Below are positions 54,757 through 62,956 of a stretch of 64,000 bases of DNA, piece after piece. The stretch covers positions 186,001-250,000 of the forward strand of contig NZ_LGUI01000008.1 in assembly GCF_002891295.1 (NCBI RefSeq), read 5' to 3'. The stretch is from Streptomyces eurocidicus (lineage in GTDB: Bacteria > Actinomycetota > Actinomycetes > Streptomycetales > Streptomycetaceae). A program made the position numbers and the translations under genes. Within the stretch, counting starts at the first letter, position 1, and every line of letters begins with the position of its first letter. Below the pieces are notes generated by a model. It had not been told where the DNA came from. It was given only the letters and a program-made list of their open reading frames with translations, and did not search any database.

Positions 54757-56073
54757 GTGACCCAGACGACCCGTCCCCCCACCCTCCCCGCGCGCGGCGA
54801 CCGGCGGCGCCGTGTCCACCGCGCCTGGTCCGTCGCCGCCGTCACCTTCGTGACGATCATCGGCGCGGCGGGCTTCGCCTCCCTGCCGGGCCTGCTGATC
54901 GAACCCCTGCACGGCGAGTTCGGCTGGTCCCGGGGCACGATCGGCCTCGCCGCCTCGGTGAACCTCGCCCTCTACGGGCTCACGGCGCCGTTCGCGGCCG
55001 CCCTCATGGACCGTTTCGGCATCCGTAAGGTCGTCGCCTGCGCCCTTACGGTCATCGCGATCGGCTCCGGGCTCACCGTCTTCATGACGGCGAGCTGGCA
55101 GCTCGTCCTCTGCTGGGGCGTGCTCGTCGGCCTCGGCAGCGGCTCGATGGCACTGGCCTTCGCCGCCACCGTCACCAACCGCTGGTTCGTCGCCCGGCGC
55201 GGCCTGGTCACCGGCATCCTCACCGCCGCCGGCGCCTCCGGACAGCTGGTCTTCCTGCCGCTGCTCTCCTGGATCGTCGAGCACCACGACTGGCGGCCCG
55301 CCGCCGTGACCGTCTCGGTCGCGGCCCTGGTCGTCGTCCCCTTCGTCTGGCTGCTGCTGCGCGACCACCCGGCGGACGTCGGGCTCAGGGCGTACGGGGC
55401 CGAGTCGTACGCCCCCAAGCCGCCTCCCGCGCCGGGGGCGGCGCGGCGCGCCCTGAAGGCCCTGACCGAGGCCGCCCGCACCGGCCCCTTCTGGCTGCTC
55501 GCAGGCACCTTCGCGATCTGCGGCGCCTCCACCAACGGCCTGGTCAAGACGCACTTCGTGCCGGCCGCCCACGACCACGGCATGCCGATCACGGCCGCCG
55601 CCGGCCTGCTCGCGGTGGTCGGCGTCTTCGACGTCGTCGGCACGATCGCCTCCGGCTGGTTCACCGACCGCTTCGAGGCCCGTCGGCTGCTGGCCGTCTA
55701 CTACGCGCTGCGCGGCGTCTCCCTGATGTTCCTGCCGATGCTGATGGCGCCGTCCGTCCACCCGCCGATGATCTTCTTCATCGTCTTCTACGGCCTGGAC
55801 TGGGTCGCCACCGTCCCGCCCACCATCGCCCTGTGCCGGGAGCACTACGGCGACGACAGCGCGATCGTCTTCGGCTGGGTGCTCGCCTCCCACCAGGTGG
55901 GCGCGGCCCTGGTCGCCTTCCTCGGCGGCGTGGCGCGGGACGCCCTCGGCTCGTACGACCTGGTCTGGTACGCCTCGGGGGCGCTGTGCGCGGTGGCGGC
56001 GCTGATGGCACTCATCATCCGCAGGCGCCCCGCCGCCGCCCCGGCACCGGCCGGAGCGGCCGCCGCTGTGTGA
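54757..56073 (+). CDS. MFS transporter (monocarboxylate-type)
   Basis: The 438-residue protein has twelve predicted membrane helices. The loop after helix 2 has MDRFGIRKVV, and the second half repeats it (SGWFTDRFEARRLL). FGWSRGTIGLAASVNLALYG resembles oxalate/monocarboxylate MFS permeases. I chose the GTG at 54757 because it places a short basic tail before helix 1; an earlier start is open. It is divergent from the GlxA-type regulator. It may import a carboxylic acid used by the catabolic cluster, which is inference. Confidence 0.88.
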   Translation: MTQTTRPPTLPARGDRRRRVHRAWSVAAVTFVTIIGAAGFASLPGLLIEPLHGEFGWSRGTIGLAASVNLALYGLTAPFAAALMDRFGIRKVVACALTVIAIGSGLTVFMTASWQLVLCWGVLVGLGSGSMALAFAATVTNRWFVARRGLVTGILTAAGASGQLVFLPLLSWIVEHHDWRPAAVTVSVAALVVVPFVWLLLRDHPADVGLRAYGAESYAPKPPPAPGAARRALKALTEAARTGPFWLLAGTFAICGASTNGLVKTHFVPAAHDHGMPITAAAGLLAVVGVFDVVGTIASGWFTDRFEARRLLAVYYALRGVSLMFLPMLMAPSVHPPMIFFIVFYGLDWVATVPPTIALCREHYGDDSAIVFGWVLASHQVGAALVAFLGGVARDALGSYDLVWYASGALCAVAALMALIIRRRPAAAPAPAGAAAAV

Positions 56074-56136
56074 TCCCTCTCGCGGAGGCAACCTTGCGGG
56101 CCCCGGGGGAATCCTTCTGGGGGAGAGGGGCTGGTC

Positions 56137-57144
56137 ATGACACAGCAGGCCGAGCCGGACGCGATGCCGGCCGACGACAAGCACGACGCCGCGCCCGGGG
56201 AGACCCCTCGGGCGCCGAAGCGTGTGACGCACGCGGACGGCTTCGGCGCGGCCTTCTGCGCGTCCATGGCCGCCCTGTGCGCCGAGGCCGCCATCGGTGG
56301 GACGGCCGCCCTCCTGGTGATGCTCTCGCGTGACCACGACAGCCTGCCGAGCGGCATCGTCGTGGTCGCCGGGCTGGTCGTCGCCGTCGCGCTGCTCGCC
56401 GTACTTGTCAGCGGCTTCGTCACGGCCGTGACGGTGATGCCCGTTCTGGCCCTCGCCCGCAGGGTCGCGCGGCGCGCCGGACGGGCGGAGCGCTGGTGGT
56501 GGACCCTGGCCGCGGTGCCACTGGTGGCGGCCGCCGCGGTGGTGGTCTTCGGCGGTGTGGCCGCACTGGGCAGCCTCTCCCTGGCGCCTCCGCCCGCCTA
56601 CCTGCTGTGGTGGGGCGCCCTTACGGTCGGACTGTCGCCGGCGTCCCTGGTCGCCGGGGCGGCGAGCCGCCGGGTCCGCGACGGGCGCCCCGTGCGCATG
56701 GCCCGCAGAGTGGTGCGCGACGGACTGCTCGCCTGGCTCGCGGTCGGCGCCCTGGGCGCCGGGGCGTACGGCACCGGTCTGGTGAAGGTCTACGAACCGC
56801 CCCGGCTGGAGAAGGCGGACCTCGTGGGCGTCTGGAGCGACGGGCACGGCGGCGAGGTTGAGCTGACCTCCACCGGGACCGCGGTCGCCAAGGGCCTCGA
56901 CAACTACGTCTGGGACGGCATGGGCCATGCCCAGCCGAAGGACTGCGACGGCTCCGGCAAATGGGTGCCGGTGAAGCGCGAGGGGAGCGTCGAGGGCGTG
57001 TCCCTGACCATAGGCAGCTGCGAGCTCGCCCGGACCTGGAGCGTCGGCGGCACCGGGAAGGAGCCGCGGATCTCCCACGAGGTCGGCAAGCCGGGCTCCG
57101 GGAAGCACTACACGCTCGCGAAGGTCGTCGCGCACAAGAAGTAG
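56137..57144 (+). CDS. Membrane protein with C-terminal extracytoplasmic domain, unknown function
   Basis: The 335-residue protein has four to five hydrophobic helices between residues 40 and 215, then a soluble C-terminal domain containing LVGVWSDGHGGEVELTSTG, a lipocalin-like or SH3-like WSDG strand pattern with two Cys (KDCDGSG, GSCELAR) that could form a disulfide outside the cell. I do not recognise the family beyond Streptomyces hypothetical proteins. It is separated from the MFS gene by 63 bp and converges with the flavin reductase. Confidence 0.8.
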   Translation: MTQQAEPDAMPADDKHDAAPGETPRAPKRVTHADGFGAAFCASMAALCAEAAIGGTAALLVMLSRDHDSLPSGIVVVAGLVVAVALLAVLVSGFVTAVTVMPVLALARRVARRAGRAERWWWTLAAVPLVAAAAVVVFGGVAALGSLSLAPPPAYLLWWGALTVGLSPASLVAGAASRRVRDGRPVRMARRVVRDGLLAWLAVGALGAGAYGTGLVKVYEPPRLEKADLVGVWSDGHGGEVELTSTGTAVAKGLDNYVWDGMGHAQPKDCDGSGKWVPVKREGSVEGVSLTIGSCELARTWSVGGTGKEPRISHEVGKPGSGKHYTLAKVVAHKK

Positions 57145-57145
57145 G

Positions 57146-57781
57146 TCAGGGGGTCAGTGTGCCGAACACGCCCCGGTGGAAGAGCAGCGGTCCCGCGCTG
57201 GCTGCGCCCTCGTCCGTCCCCAGCGCCTCGACCCGTCCGACGACGATGAGGTGGTCCCCGCCCGTGTGTACGGCATGGACCGCGCAGTCGACCCAGGCGG
57301 GCACCCCGGCGAGCAGGGGCGAGCCGGTGACGGGCGCAGGCGCGTGCCGTACGCCCGCGAACTTGTCGGCCGTCCGCGCGCCGCTGACCGCGAAGGAACG
57401 GCACAGCGCCTCCTGACCGGCGCCGAGCACATTGACGCAGAAGACCCCGGCGCGGGCGATGCGCGGCCAGCTGGTGGACGTCCGCGCCACCATGAAGACG
57501 ACCAGCGGTGGGTCGAGGGAGAGCGCGGCGAAGGACTGGCAGGCGAACCCGGCCGGCGGCTCCACGGTGCCGGGCCGGTCCGTGCCCGGGGCGGTGACGA
57601 CGGTGACGCCGCTGGCGAAGTGCCCGAGCACGCGCCGGAAGTCCTCCGGGGTCGGCGCGGGCCGGTCGTCCGCCCGGAGCGTTCGCACCGGCCGCGGGGC
57701 GGGGCGGGGCGCGACGGCGGTCGGTGCGCCGGCCGACCGCAGGTAGCGCACGGCGACGGCGGCCATCCCCGCGTGTCCCAT
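57146..57781 (-). CDS. Flavin reductase family protein (two-component monooxygenase reductase)
   Basis: The 211-residue protein has the FMN-binding reductase core FRRVLGHFASGVTVVTA, FACQSFAALSLDPPLVVF, FCVNVLGAGQE and a C-terminal HTGGDHLIVVGRVEAL. Such enzymes supply reduced flavin to a separate monooxygenase (HsaB/HpaC kind). Two ATG codons are adjacent (57784 and 57781); GGAGG spacing favours 57781. No oxygenase component is visible in the window. The regulon operator lies 18 bases upstream. Confidence 0.9.
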   Translation of the reverse strand: MGHAGMAAVAVRYLRSAGAPTAVAPRPAPRPVRTLRADDRPAPTPEDFRRVLGHFASGVTVVTAPGTDRPGTVEPPAGFACQSFAALSLDPPLVVFMVARTSTSWPRIARAGVFCVNVLGAGQEALCRSFAVSGARTADKFAGVRHAPAPVTGSPLLAGVPAWVDCAVHAVHTGGDHLIVVGRVEALGTDEGAASAGPLLFHRGVFGTLTP

Positions 57782-57798
57782 CATGCCTCCATTGAATC

Positions 57799-57811
57799 TG
57801 ATGGTCTGTCA
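57799..57811. promoter_or_regulatory. Regulon operator site 4 (TGATG-GTC-TGTCA)
   Basis: TGATG-N3-TGTCA within ATCTGATG-GTC-TGTCAGT, 18 bases upstream of the flavin reductase start. It deviates symmetrically from TGACG-N3-CGTCA by one base in each arm. Confidence 0.55.
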
Positions 57812-57863
57812 GTTCGGAAGGTGTGGCGCGGGACGGGAAGGGGCCGGGTCCGGGCGGAACGGT

Positions 57864-58748
57864 TCAGCGGCCCCGGTAGACCGGGGCGCGGCGCTCCACG
57901 AAGCTCGCCACGCCCTCCCGCGCGTCCTCCGTCGCCATATTGATCTCCTGCGCGGCGGCCTCGGCGGCGAAGGCGGCCGTACGGTCCATCTCGAGCGAGG
58001 CGTTGACCAGCTGTTTCGTCAGGGCGAACGCCCGGGTCGGGCCGGTCGCGAGGCGGTCGGACCAGGAGCGGGCCGCGCCCGCCAACTCCGCCTCCGGCAC
58101 CACGCGGTTCACCAGCCCCAGCCGTTCCGCCTCGGCGGCCGTGAGCGCGTCGCCGAAGAACATCAGCTCCTTCGCCCGGCGCGGCCCGACCAGCCGGGGC
58201 AGGAGATAGGCGCCTCCACCGTCGGGCACCAGCCCCCGGCGTGCGAACACCTCGATGAACGTGGCGCGTTCGGCCGCGACGACGAGGTCGCAGGCGAAGG
58301 CCAGGTGGGCGCCGAGCCCCGCGGCGGTGCCGTTGACGGCGGCGATCACGGGCTTCTCGCAGTCCAGCACCGCGCCGATCAGGCGCTGGGCGCCGCGCCG
58401 GATCACACGGGCCACATCGCCCGCGACGCGCCCGGCCGGCGGGCCCGGGCGCTGCGCGGCAGGCGCGCGGAGATCGGCCCCCGCGCAGAACGCCCGGCCG
58501 GTCGCCGTGAGGACCACGGCCCGCACGGCCGGGTCGGCGGAGTCCTGAACAAGTCGTGAAATCACGCGTTCCCGCTGCTCAGGGGTGAGGGCATTGCTCG
58601 CCCGGGGCCGGTTGAGGGTGATCCACGAGACGCCGTTGTCAGTGGTGTGGAGTATCACTGAGTCATCGGGCCCCACGGGCTCGACGGGCCGCGCCGCGTC
58701 CTCGGGACCGACGGGGCCGAGGGCATTGCCACGGGGGGATACGGGCAT
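57864..58748 (-). CDS. Enoyl-CoA hydratase/isomerase family protein
   Basis: The 294-residue crotonase-fold protein has FCAGADLRAP (oxyanion and acyl-CoA binding), AAVNGTAAGLGAHLAFACDLVVA, and GLVPDGGGAYLLPRLVG, in which the usual catalytic Glu region reads VPDGGG, an isomerase/hydratase variant. It has an N-terminal extension of about 35 residues. I chose ATG 58748, preceded by AGGAG. It follows the ADP-forming ligase on the same strand with 55 bp between, so they probably share a transcript. Confidence 0.9.
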   Translation of the reverse strand: MPVSPRGNALGPVGPEDAARPVEPVGPDDSVILHTTDNGVSWITLNRPRASNALTPEQRERVISRLVQDSADPAVRAVVLTATGRAFCAGADLRAPAAQRPGPPAGRVAGDVARVIRRGAQRLIGAVLDCEKPVIAAVNGTAAGLGAHLAFACDLVVAAERATFIEVFARRGLVPDGGGAYLLPRLVGPRRAKELMFFGDALTAAEAERLGLVNRVVPEAELAGAARSWSDRLATGPTRAFALTKQLVNASLEMDRTAAFAAEAAAQEINMATEDAREGVASFVERRAPVYRGR

Positions 58749-58803
58749 GGGGGAGCTCCTGGTTCTACGGGCCGTCGCGGTCCCGCGGGACGCCGCGCAC
58801 GGC

Positions 58804-61029
58804 TCAGCGGCAGTAGGCCAAGGCGTCCAGGGCCACGGCGCCCTGGCCGCGCGGCAGCACCACGAGGGGGTTGATGTCCAGCTCGGCGAGTTCGCCGGCC
58901 AGCTCCAGCGACATCCGCTGGACGCGCAGGACGGTCTCGACGAGCGCGTCCACATCGGCCGGGGGCGCGCCCCGGACGCCGTCGAGCAGGGCACGGCCGC
59001 GCAGCTCGGTGAGCATCGTGCGGGCGTGCTCCTCGCCGAACGGCGGGACGCCCACGGCGGTGTCCCGCAGGACCTCCACCAGCGCCCCGCCCAGGCCCAC
59101 CGTCACCGTGGGGCCGAAGAGCGGGTCGGGGGAGACCCCGACGACCATCTCCACCCCGCGCCCGACGAGCTGGCAGACCAGCACGCCGTCCAGTGGCAGC
59201 CCCTCGTAGCGCGCGATGTCGGTGAGCTCGCGATAGGCGTCCCGCACCTGGCTGGCCGAGGTCAGCCCGACCTTGACCAGACCGAGCTCGGTCTTGTGGG
59301 CGAGCCGGGGGCCGGACGCCTTCATGACGACGGGGTAGCCGACCAGCCCCGCCGCCCGGACGGCAGCCGCGGCGCTGGTCACCAGCTGCTCGCGGGGCAC
59401 GCGGATGCCGTAGGCGCGCAGCAGCTGCTTGGCCGCGTGCTCGCTCAGCTGCTCGCCTGGGCGCATCAGCTCCTGGGCCTTGCGCGCGGAGGGGGAGAGG
59501 ACGCGCGGCGCCTCGTTGAAGGGGGAGCGGTAGGCGGCGGTGAAGCGGTGGTGGCGGAGATAGGCGCTCACCGCGGTCACGCAGTTGGAGAAGGTGCGGA
59601 AGGTGGCCACGCGCGAGGAGCCGAGGAGGGTCGTGCGATAGGCGTCCTCCGTGCCGACGGGCGACCCCCACACCACACAGACCAGCTTGTCCGTCTCCTC
59701 CGCCGCGGCCACGAGATCACGCACGAGCCGGTCGCTCATGGGCGGGAAGGGCCCGGTGACGGGGCAGACCAGGACGCCGACGGCCGGGTCGGCGAGCAGG
59801 GCGTCGATGATCCTGCGGCCGCGCTCGTCGCCCACGGGGTGCCCGCCGCTGTCGACGGGGTTCTCGACGCTCAGGTACTCCGGTATCCACTGGTGGAGCT
59901 CGCGCTGCTTGGCGGCGGAGAGGGTGGGGAGGGCGAGCCCGACCGCGGCGGCGAGGTCCGCGAAGTGGGCGCCCGTGCCACCGGAGATCGAATAGACGGC
60001 GACGCCCTCGGCCCGTGGCGGGCGGGCGCGCGCGAGCAGGGCCGAGGTGTCCTGGAGCTCGTCCAGCCCGTCCACCCGGATCACGCCGAACTGCCGCATG
60101 GCCGCGTCCACGACCTTGTCCGCGCCGGTGAGCTTGCCGGTGTGGGAGGCGGCCGTGCGGGCGCCGGCCTCGGTCCGGCCGACCTTGACGGCGACGACCG
60201 GCACCTTGTGCCGCGCCGCGCGGTCCGCGGCGAGCAGGAAGGCGCGGCCGTCTTTGAGCCCTTCCACATACGCGGCGATGGCGCCGACCTCGGGGCGCGT
60301 GGCGAAGTAGGAGAGGAAGTCCGCGCACTCCAGGTCGGCCTCGTTCCCGGTCGGCGCCCAGTGGGAGAGCCGGATGCCCAGCTCCTGGAGGGCGAAGACG
60401 GGCCGGCCCTGGTGGCCTGACTGGGTGATCAGCGCGATGGCCGGGCCGTCGAGGTCGTCCCGGAACCGCTCGAAGGCGTTGAGGTTGGTGTTCGGCCCGA
60501 GGAGCCGGACCCCCGCCGCGCGGGCCGCGGCAGCGAGCCGTTCCTGGGCGGCGGCGCCCTCCGGGCCCGTCTCGGCGAACCCGGAGGCGAAGGCGACGGC
60601 GAACGCCGCCTTGGCGCCGGCCAGTTCGGCCATGACGGGCAGGGGATCGCCCACCAGGAGGACGGCGAGGTCGACCCGCTCGGGAAGGTCCGCGACGGAG
60701 GGATGGCAAGGGAGGTCGAAGACGGTTCCGCGGGTGGGGTGGACGGGGTGGAGGCGGGCGCCGACGCGCTCGCACCAGGCGAGGAGCTGACGGGTGATCC
60801 CGGTGTTGGGGCGGCCCTCGGCGTCCGAGGCGCCGATGACGGCGACGGTCTCGGGGCGGAAGAGCCGGTCGAGGTCGGGGACGCCCGAGTGCAGCGGCTG
60901 GCCGCTGACGTCGACGTCGGCGATGTCGGTGGCCAGGCCGTGGACGGCGGGGCCCGGACGCTCGCCGCAGGCCACCACGCGGGCCGGACGGGAGGTGGTG
61001 GTGAGTGTGCCGTGAGTCGATCCAAGCAT
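58804..61029 (-). CDS. ADP-forming acyl-CoA synthetase (acetate-CoA ligase family)
   Basis: The 741-residue fused ligase has, in order, a CoA-binding domain (VAVIGASDAEGRPN near residue 63), a succinyl-CoA-ligase-like domain with the phosphohistidine His in AASHTGKLTG, and a C-terminal ATP-grasp domain (YPVVMKASGPRLAHKTELGLVKVG, then LDINPLVVLP). These enzymes form acyl-CoA from acid, CoA and ATP through a phosphohistidine. It starts at ATG 61029. Operator 5 lies 36-48 bases upstream and operator 6 at 60-72. It probably activates a carboxylic acid in the same pathway. Confidence 0.92.
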   Translation of the reverse strand: MLGSTHGTLTTTSRPARVVACGERPGPAVHGLATDIADVDVSGQPLHSGVPDLDRLFRPETVAVIGASDAEGRPNTGITRQLLAWCERVGARLHPVHPTRGTVFDLPCHPSVADLPERVDLAVLLVGDPLPVMAELAGAKAAFAVAFASGFAETGPEGAAAQERLAAAARAAGVRLLGPNTNLNAFERFRDDLDGPAIALITQSGHQGRPVFALQELGIRLSHWAPTGNEADLECADFLSYFATRPEVGAIAAYVEGLKDGRAFLLAADRAARHKVPVVAVKVGRTEAGARTAASHTGKLTGADKVVDAAMRQFGVIRVDGLDELQDTSALLARARPPRAEGVAVYSISGGTGAHFADLAAAVGLALPTLSAAKQRELHQWIPEYLSVENPVDSGGHPVGDERGRRIIDALLADPAVGVLVCPVTGPFPPMSDRLVRDLVAAAEETDKLVCVVWGSPVGTEDAYRTTLLGSSRVATFRTFSNCVTAVSAYLRHHRFTAAYRSPFNEAPRVLSPSARKAQELMRPGEQLSEHAAKQLLRAYGIRVPREQLVTSAAAAVRAAGLVGYPVVMKASGPRLAHKTELGLVKVGLTSASQVRDAYRELTDIARYEGLPLDGVLVCQLVGRGVEMVVGVSPDPLFGPTVTVGLGGALVEVLRDTAVGVPPFGEEHARTMLTELRGRALLDGVRGAPPADVDALVETVLRVQRMSLELAGELAELDINPLVVLPRGQGAVALDALAYCR

Positions 61030-61064
61030 CGTTCTCGTCCACTCCTGCTCAATGGCCGATACGT

Positions 61065-61077
61065 TGACGTATAGTCA
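61065..61077. promoter_or_regulatory. Regulon operator site 5 (TGACG-TAT-AGTCA)
   Basis: TGACG-N3-AGTCA, one base from a perfect repeat, upstream of the ADP-forming ligase. It is 11 bases away from site 6, so two dimers could bind side by side. Confidence 0.55.
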
Positions 61078-61088
61078 GGCTACCGATC

Positions 61089-61101
61089 TGACGTCGCGTC
61101 A
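61089..61101. promoter_or_regulatory. Regulon operator site 6 (TGACG-TCG-CGTCA)
   Basis: Perfect TGACG-N3-CGTCA inside ATCTGACG-TCG-CGTCAGG, in the divergent region between the ADP-forming ligase and the DUF35 gene. Confidence 0.6.
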
Positions 61102-61221
61102 GGAATGGTGCGGAGCCGCGGTGCCGGCCGAAAGTGGCGCCTCTCCCTCCTCCTCGTCTGGGCTGCCGCTCACGGCGAGGGCCCGGCGTCGCGAGCGTCG
61201 CCGTGACGGGAGGCAGCCGAC

Positions 61222-61641
61222 ATGACCGTGTCCGTCCGTTTCGACGTGCCAGGGGTCGACGCGTTCACCCGGACCTACTGGGACGCCGCCGCCCGGCACC
61301 GGCTCCTGCTGCGCCGCTGCCGTGCGGCGGGGTGCGGCGCGGTCCACCACTATCCGCGCGAGTTCTGCCCGCGCTGCTGGGGTGAGGACGTCGTCTGGGC
61401 CGAGGCGAGCGGCCGGGCCACGCTCCACACCTGGTCGGTGGTCCATATGAACGACCTGCCGCCCTTCGGGGAGCGGCTGCCCTACGTCGCCGCGGTCGTG
61501 GACCTCGCGGAGGGCCCGCGCATGATGACCGAGATCGTGGAGTGCCCGGAGGACGCCCTGCGCATCGGGATGGGGCTGCGGGTCCGCTTCCGGCCGATAC
61601 CCGGAACGCCCCTGAAGGCACCGGTGTTCGGGCCGGGATGA
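61222..61641 (+). CDS. Zn-ribbon/OB-fold protein (DUF35 family)
   Basis: The 139-residue protein has an N-terminal helix, a rubredoxin-like zinc ribbon with Cys in RRCRAAGCG and CPRCWG, and an OB fold (ATLHTWSVVH, YVAAVVDLAEGPRMM, GLRVRFRPI). DUF35 proteins pair with thiolase-like enzymes, for example ChsH2 with the aldolase Ltp2 in steroid side-chain degradation. The thiolase-like gene lies next to it but is convergent rather than in the same operon. The ATG follows GGGAGG by eight bases. Confidence 0.88.
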   Translation: MTVSVRFDVPGVDAFTRTYWDAAARHRLLLRRCRAAGCGAVHHYPREFCPRCWGEDVVWAEASGRATLHTWSVVHMNDLPPFGERLPYVAAVVDLAEGPRMMTEIVECPEDALRIGMGLRVRFRPIPGTPLKAPVFGPG

Positions 61642-61687
61642 GCCGAGGGGCGACGGGGCCCCGGCCCTCCCGCCACGCCTCCCGCCG

Positions 61688-62863
61688 TCAGTCGCGGCCC
61701 AGGACCAAGGTCCCCGAGGAGCAGAACCAGCCCCCCGTCCCGGACGCGAGGGCGAGCCGTGGCGGCCCTCCGTCGCGGCCGCGCACCTGCCTGCCCTCCT
61801 CCGCCTCTCCCCGTAGCTGCCGCACGGCCTCGACCAGCAGGAAGAGGCCCCGCATCCCGGGGTGGCAGGCCGACAGCCCGCCGCCGTCCGTGTTCACCGG
61901 CAACCCGCCGCCGATGGTGAGCCTGCCGTCCGCCACGAACGCGCCGCCCTCGCCCTTCGCGCAGAATCCGAGGTCCTCCAAGGTCACCAGGGGCATGTAC
62001 GTGAAGGCGTCGTACAGCTCCGCCACCTCGATCTCCTCCGGCGTGACGCCCGCGCGCCGGAACGCCTCGGGCCCCGAGACCGCTGCGGGGGACACCGTGA
62101 AGTCCTCCCACTCCGACATCGTCGTATGCGAGACGGCGGTGCCCGAGCCCAGCACCCATACGGGTGGTTTCGCCGTGTCCGCCACATACTCCTCCCCGGC
62201 CAGCAGCACGGCGCAGCCGCCGTCGGAACGTATGCAGCAGTGGAGCTTGGTGAACGGGTCGGCGATCAGCGGCCCGCCGAGGACATCGTCGACGGTGATC
62301 GGGGTGCGGTACATGGCGTGCGGGTTGTGCAGGGCGTTGGCGCGGGCCTGGACGGCGACGTCGGCGAGCTGCTCCAGCGTCGTCCCGTACCGGTGCATAT
62401 GGCGGCGGGCGGCCATCGCGTACTTGGCGACGAGGGTGTGACCGTAAGGAGCCTCGAACTGCGCGGGACCGTAAGGCCCCAGGGAGAGGCCGGCGGCGCG
62501 GCGGCCCGCCTTGAGGTCGGCGCGGGCGGTGGAGCCGTAGACGAGGAGGACCGCGTTCGCGTGGCCCGCGGCGATGGCGTCGGCCGCGTGGGCGGCCATG
62601 ACCTCCCAGGTGGAGCCGCCGACGGTGGTGGAGTCCACCCAGGTGGGCCGCAGGCCCAGGTAGTCGGCGATCTCAAGGGGGGCGAGGGTGCCGGTCCCGG
62701 CGGAGGCGAGACCGTCGACGAGTCCCCGGCCGAGGCCGGAGTCGGCGAGGGCGCGCCGGGCGGCTTGCGCGTGCAGGGCGAAGGAGGTGGCGTGGTCGAC
62801 CCGGCCGCAGTCCGAGAGGGAGACGCCGACGACGGCCACCTTGCGTGTGCTGCCTGGGCTCAT
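61688..62863 (-). CDS. Thiolase-like / SCP2-type lipid-transfer protein (possible Ltp2-like aldolase)
   Basis: The 391-residue thiolase-fold protein of the SCP-x/Ltp family has KLHCCIRSDGGCAVLLA, ELYDAFTYMPLVTLEDLGF and the C-terminal ACHPGMRGLF with the conserved His. The position of the thiolase nucleophile Cys reads VGGSTWE, so ordinary thiolysis is unlikely. Ltp2-type proteins with this change carry out retro-aldol cleavage of beta-hydroxyacyl-CoA using Tyr residues and need a DUF35 partner, which lies next door. Operator 7 is six bases upstream of the start. The specific reaction is inference. Confidence 0.85.
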   Translation of the reverse strand: MSPGSTRKVAVVGVSLSDCGRVDHATSFALHAQAARRALADSGLGRGLVDGLASAGTGTLAPLEIADYLGLRPTWVDSTTVGGSTWEVMAAHAADAIAAGHANAVLLVYGSTARADLKAGRRAAGLSLGPYGPAQFEAPYGHTLVAKYAMAARRHMHRYGTTLEQLADVAVQARANALHNPHAMYRTPITVDDVLGGPLIADPFTKLHCCIRSDGGCAVLLAGEEYVADTAKPPVWVLGSGTAVSHTTMSEWEDFTVSPAAVSGPEAFRRAGVTPEEIEVAELYDAFTYMPLVTLEDLGFCAKGEGGAFVADGRLTIGGGLPVNTDGGGLSACHPGMRGLFLLVEAVRQLRGEAEEGRQVRGRDGGPPRLALASGTGGWFCSSGTLVLGRD

Positions 62864-62868
62864 AAATC

Positions 62869-62881
62869 TGACGGTACATCA
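62869..62881. promoter_or_regulatory. Regulon operator site 7 (TGACG-GTA-CATCA)
   Basis: TGACG-N3-CATCA, one base from a perfect repeat, directly upstream of the thiolase-like gene (start at 62863). Confidence 0.55.
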
Positions 62882-62927
62882 GTCATTGGGCCCCGGCTCT
62901 GGGAAAGTGCTCCACGCGCCTCTAATG

Positions 62928-62940
62928 TGACGACCCATCA
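62928..62940. promoter_or_regulatory. Regulon operator site 8 (TGACG-ACC-CATCA)
   Basis: TGACG-N3-CATCA, 16 bases upstream of the last acyl-CoA dehydrogenase start. It is paired with site 7 in the same divergent promoter region. Confidence 0.55.
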
Positions 62941-62956
62941 GTATGGGAGGTCTGCC

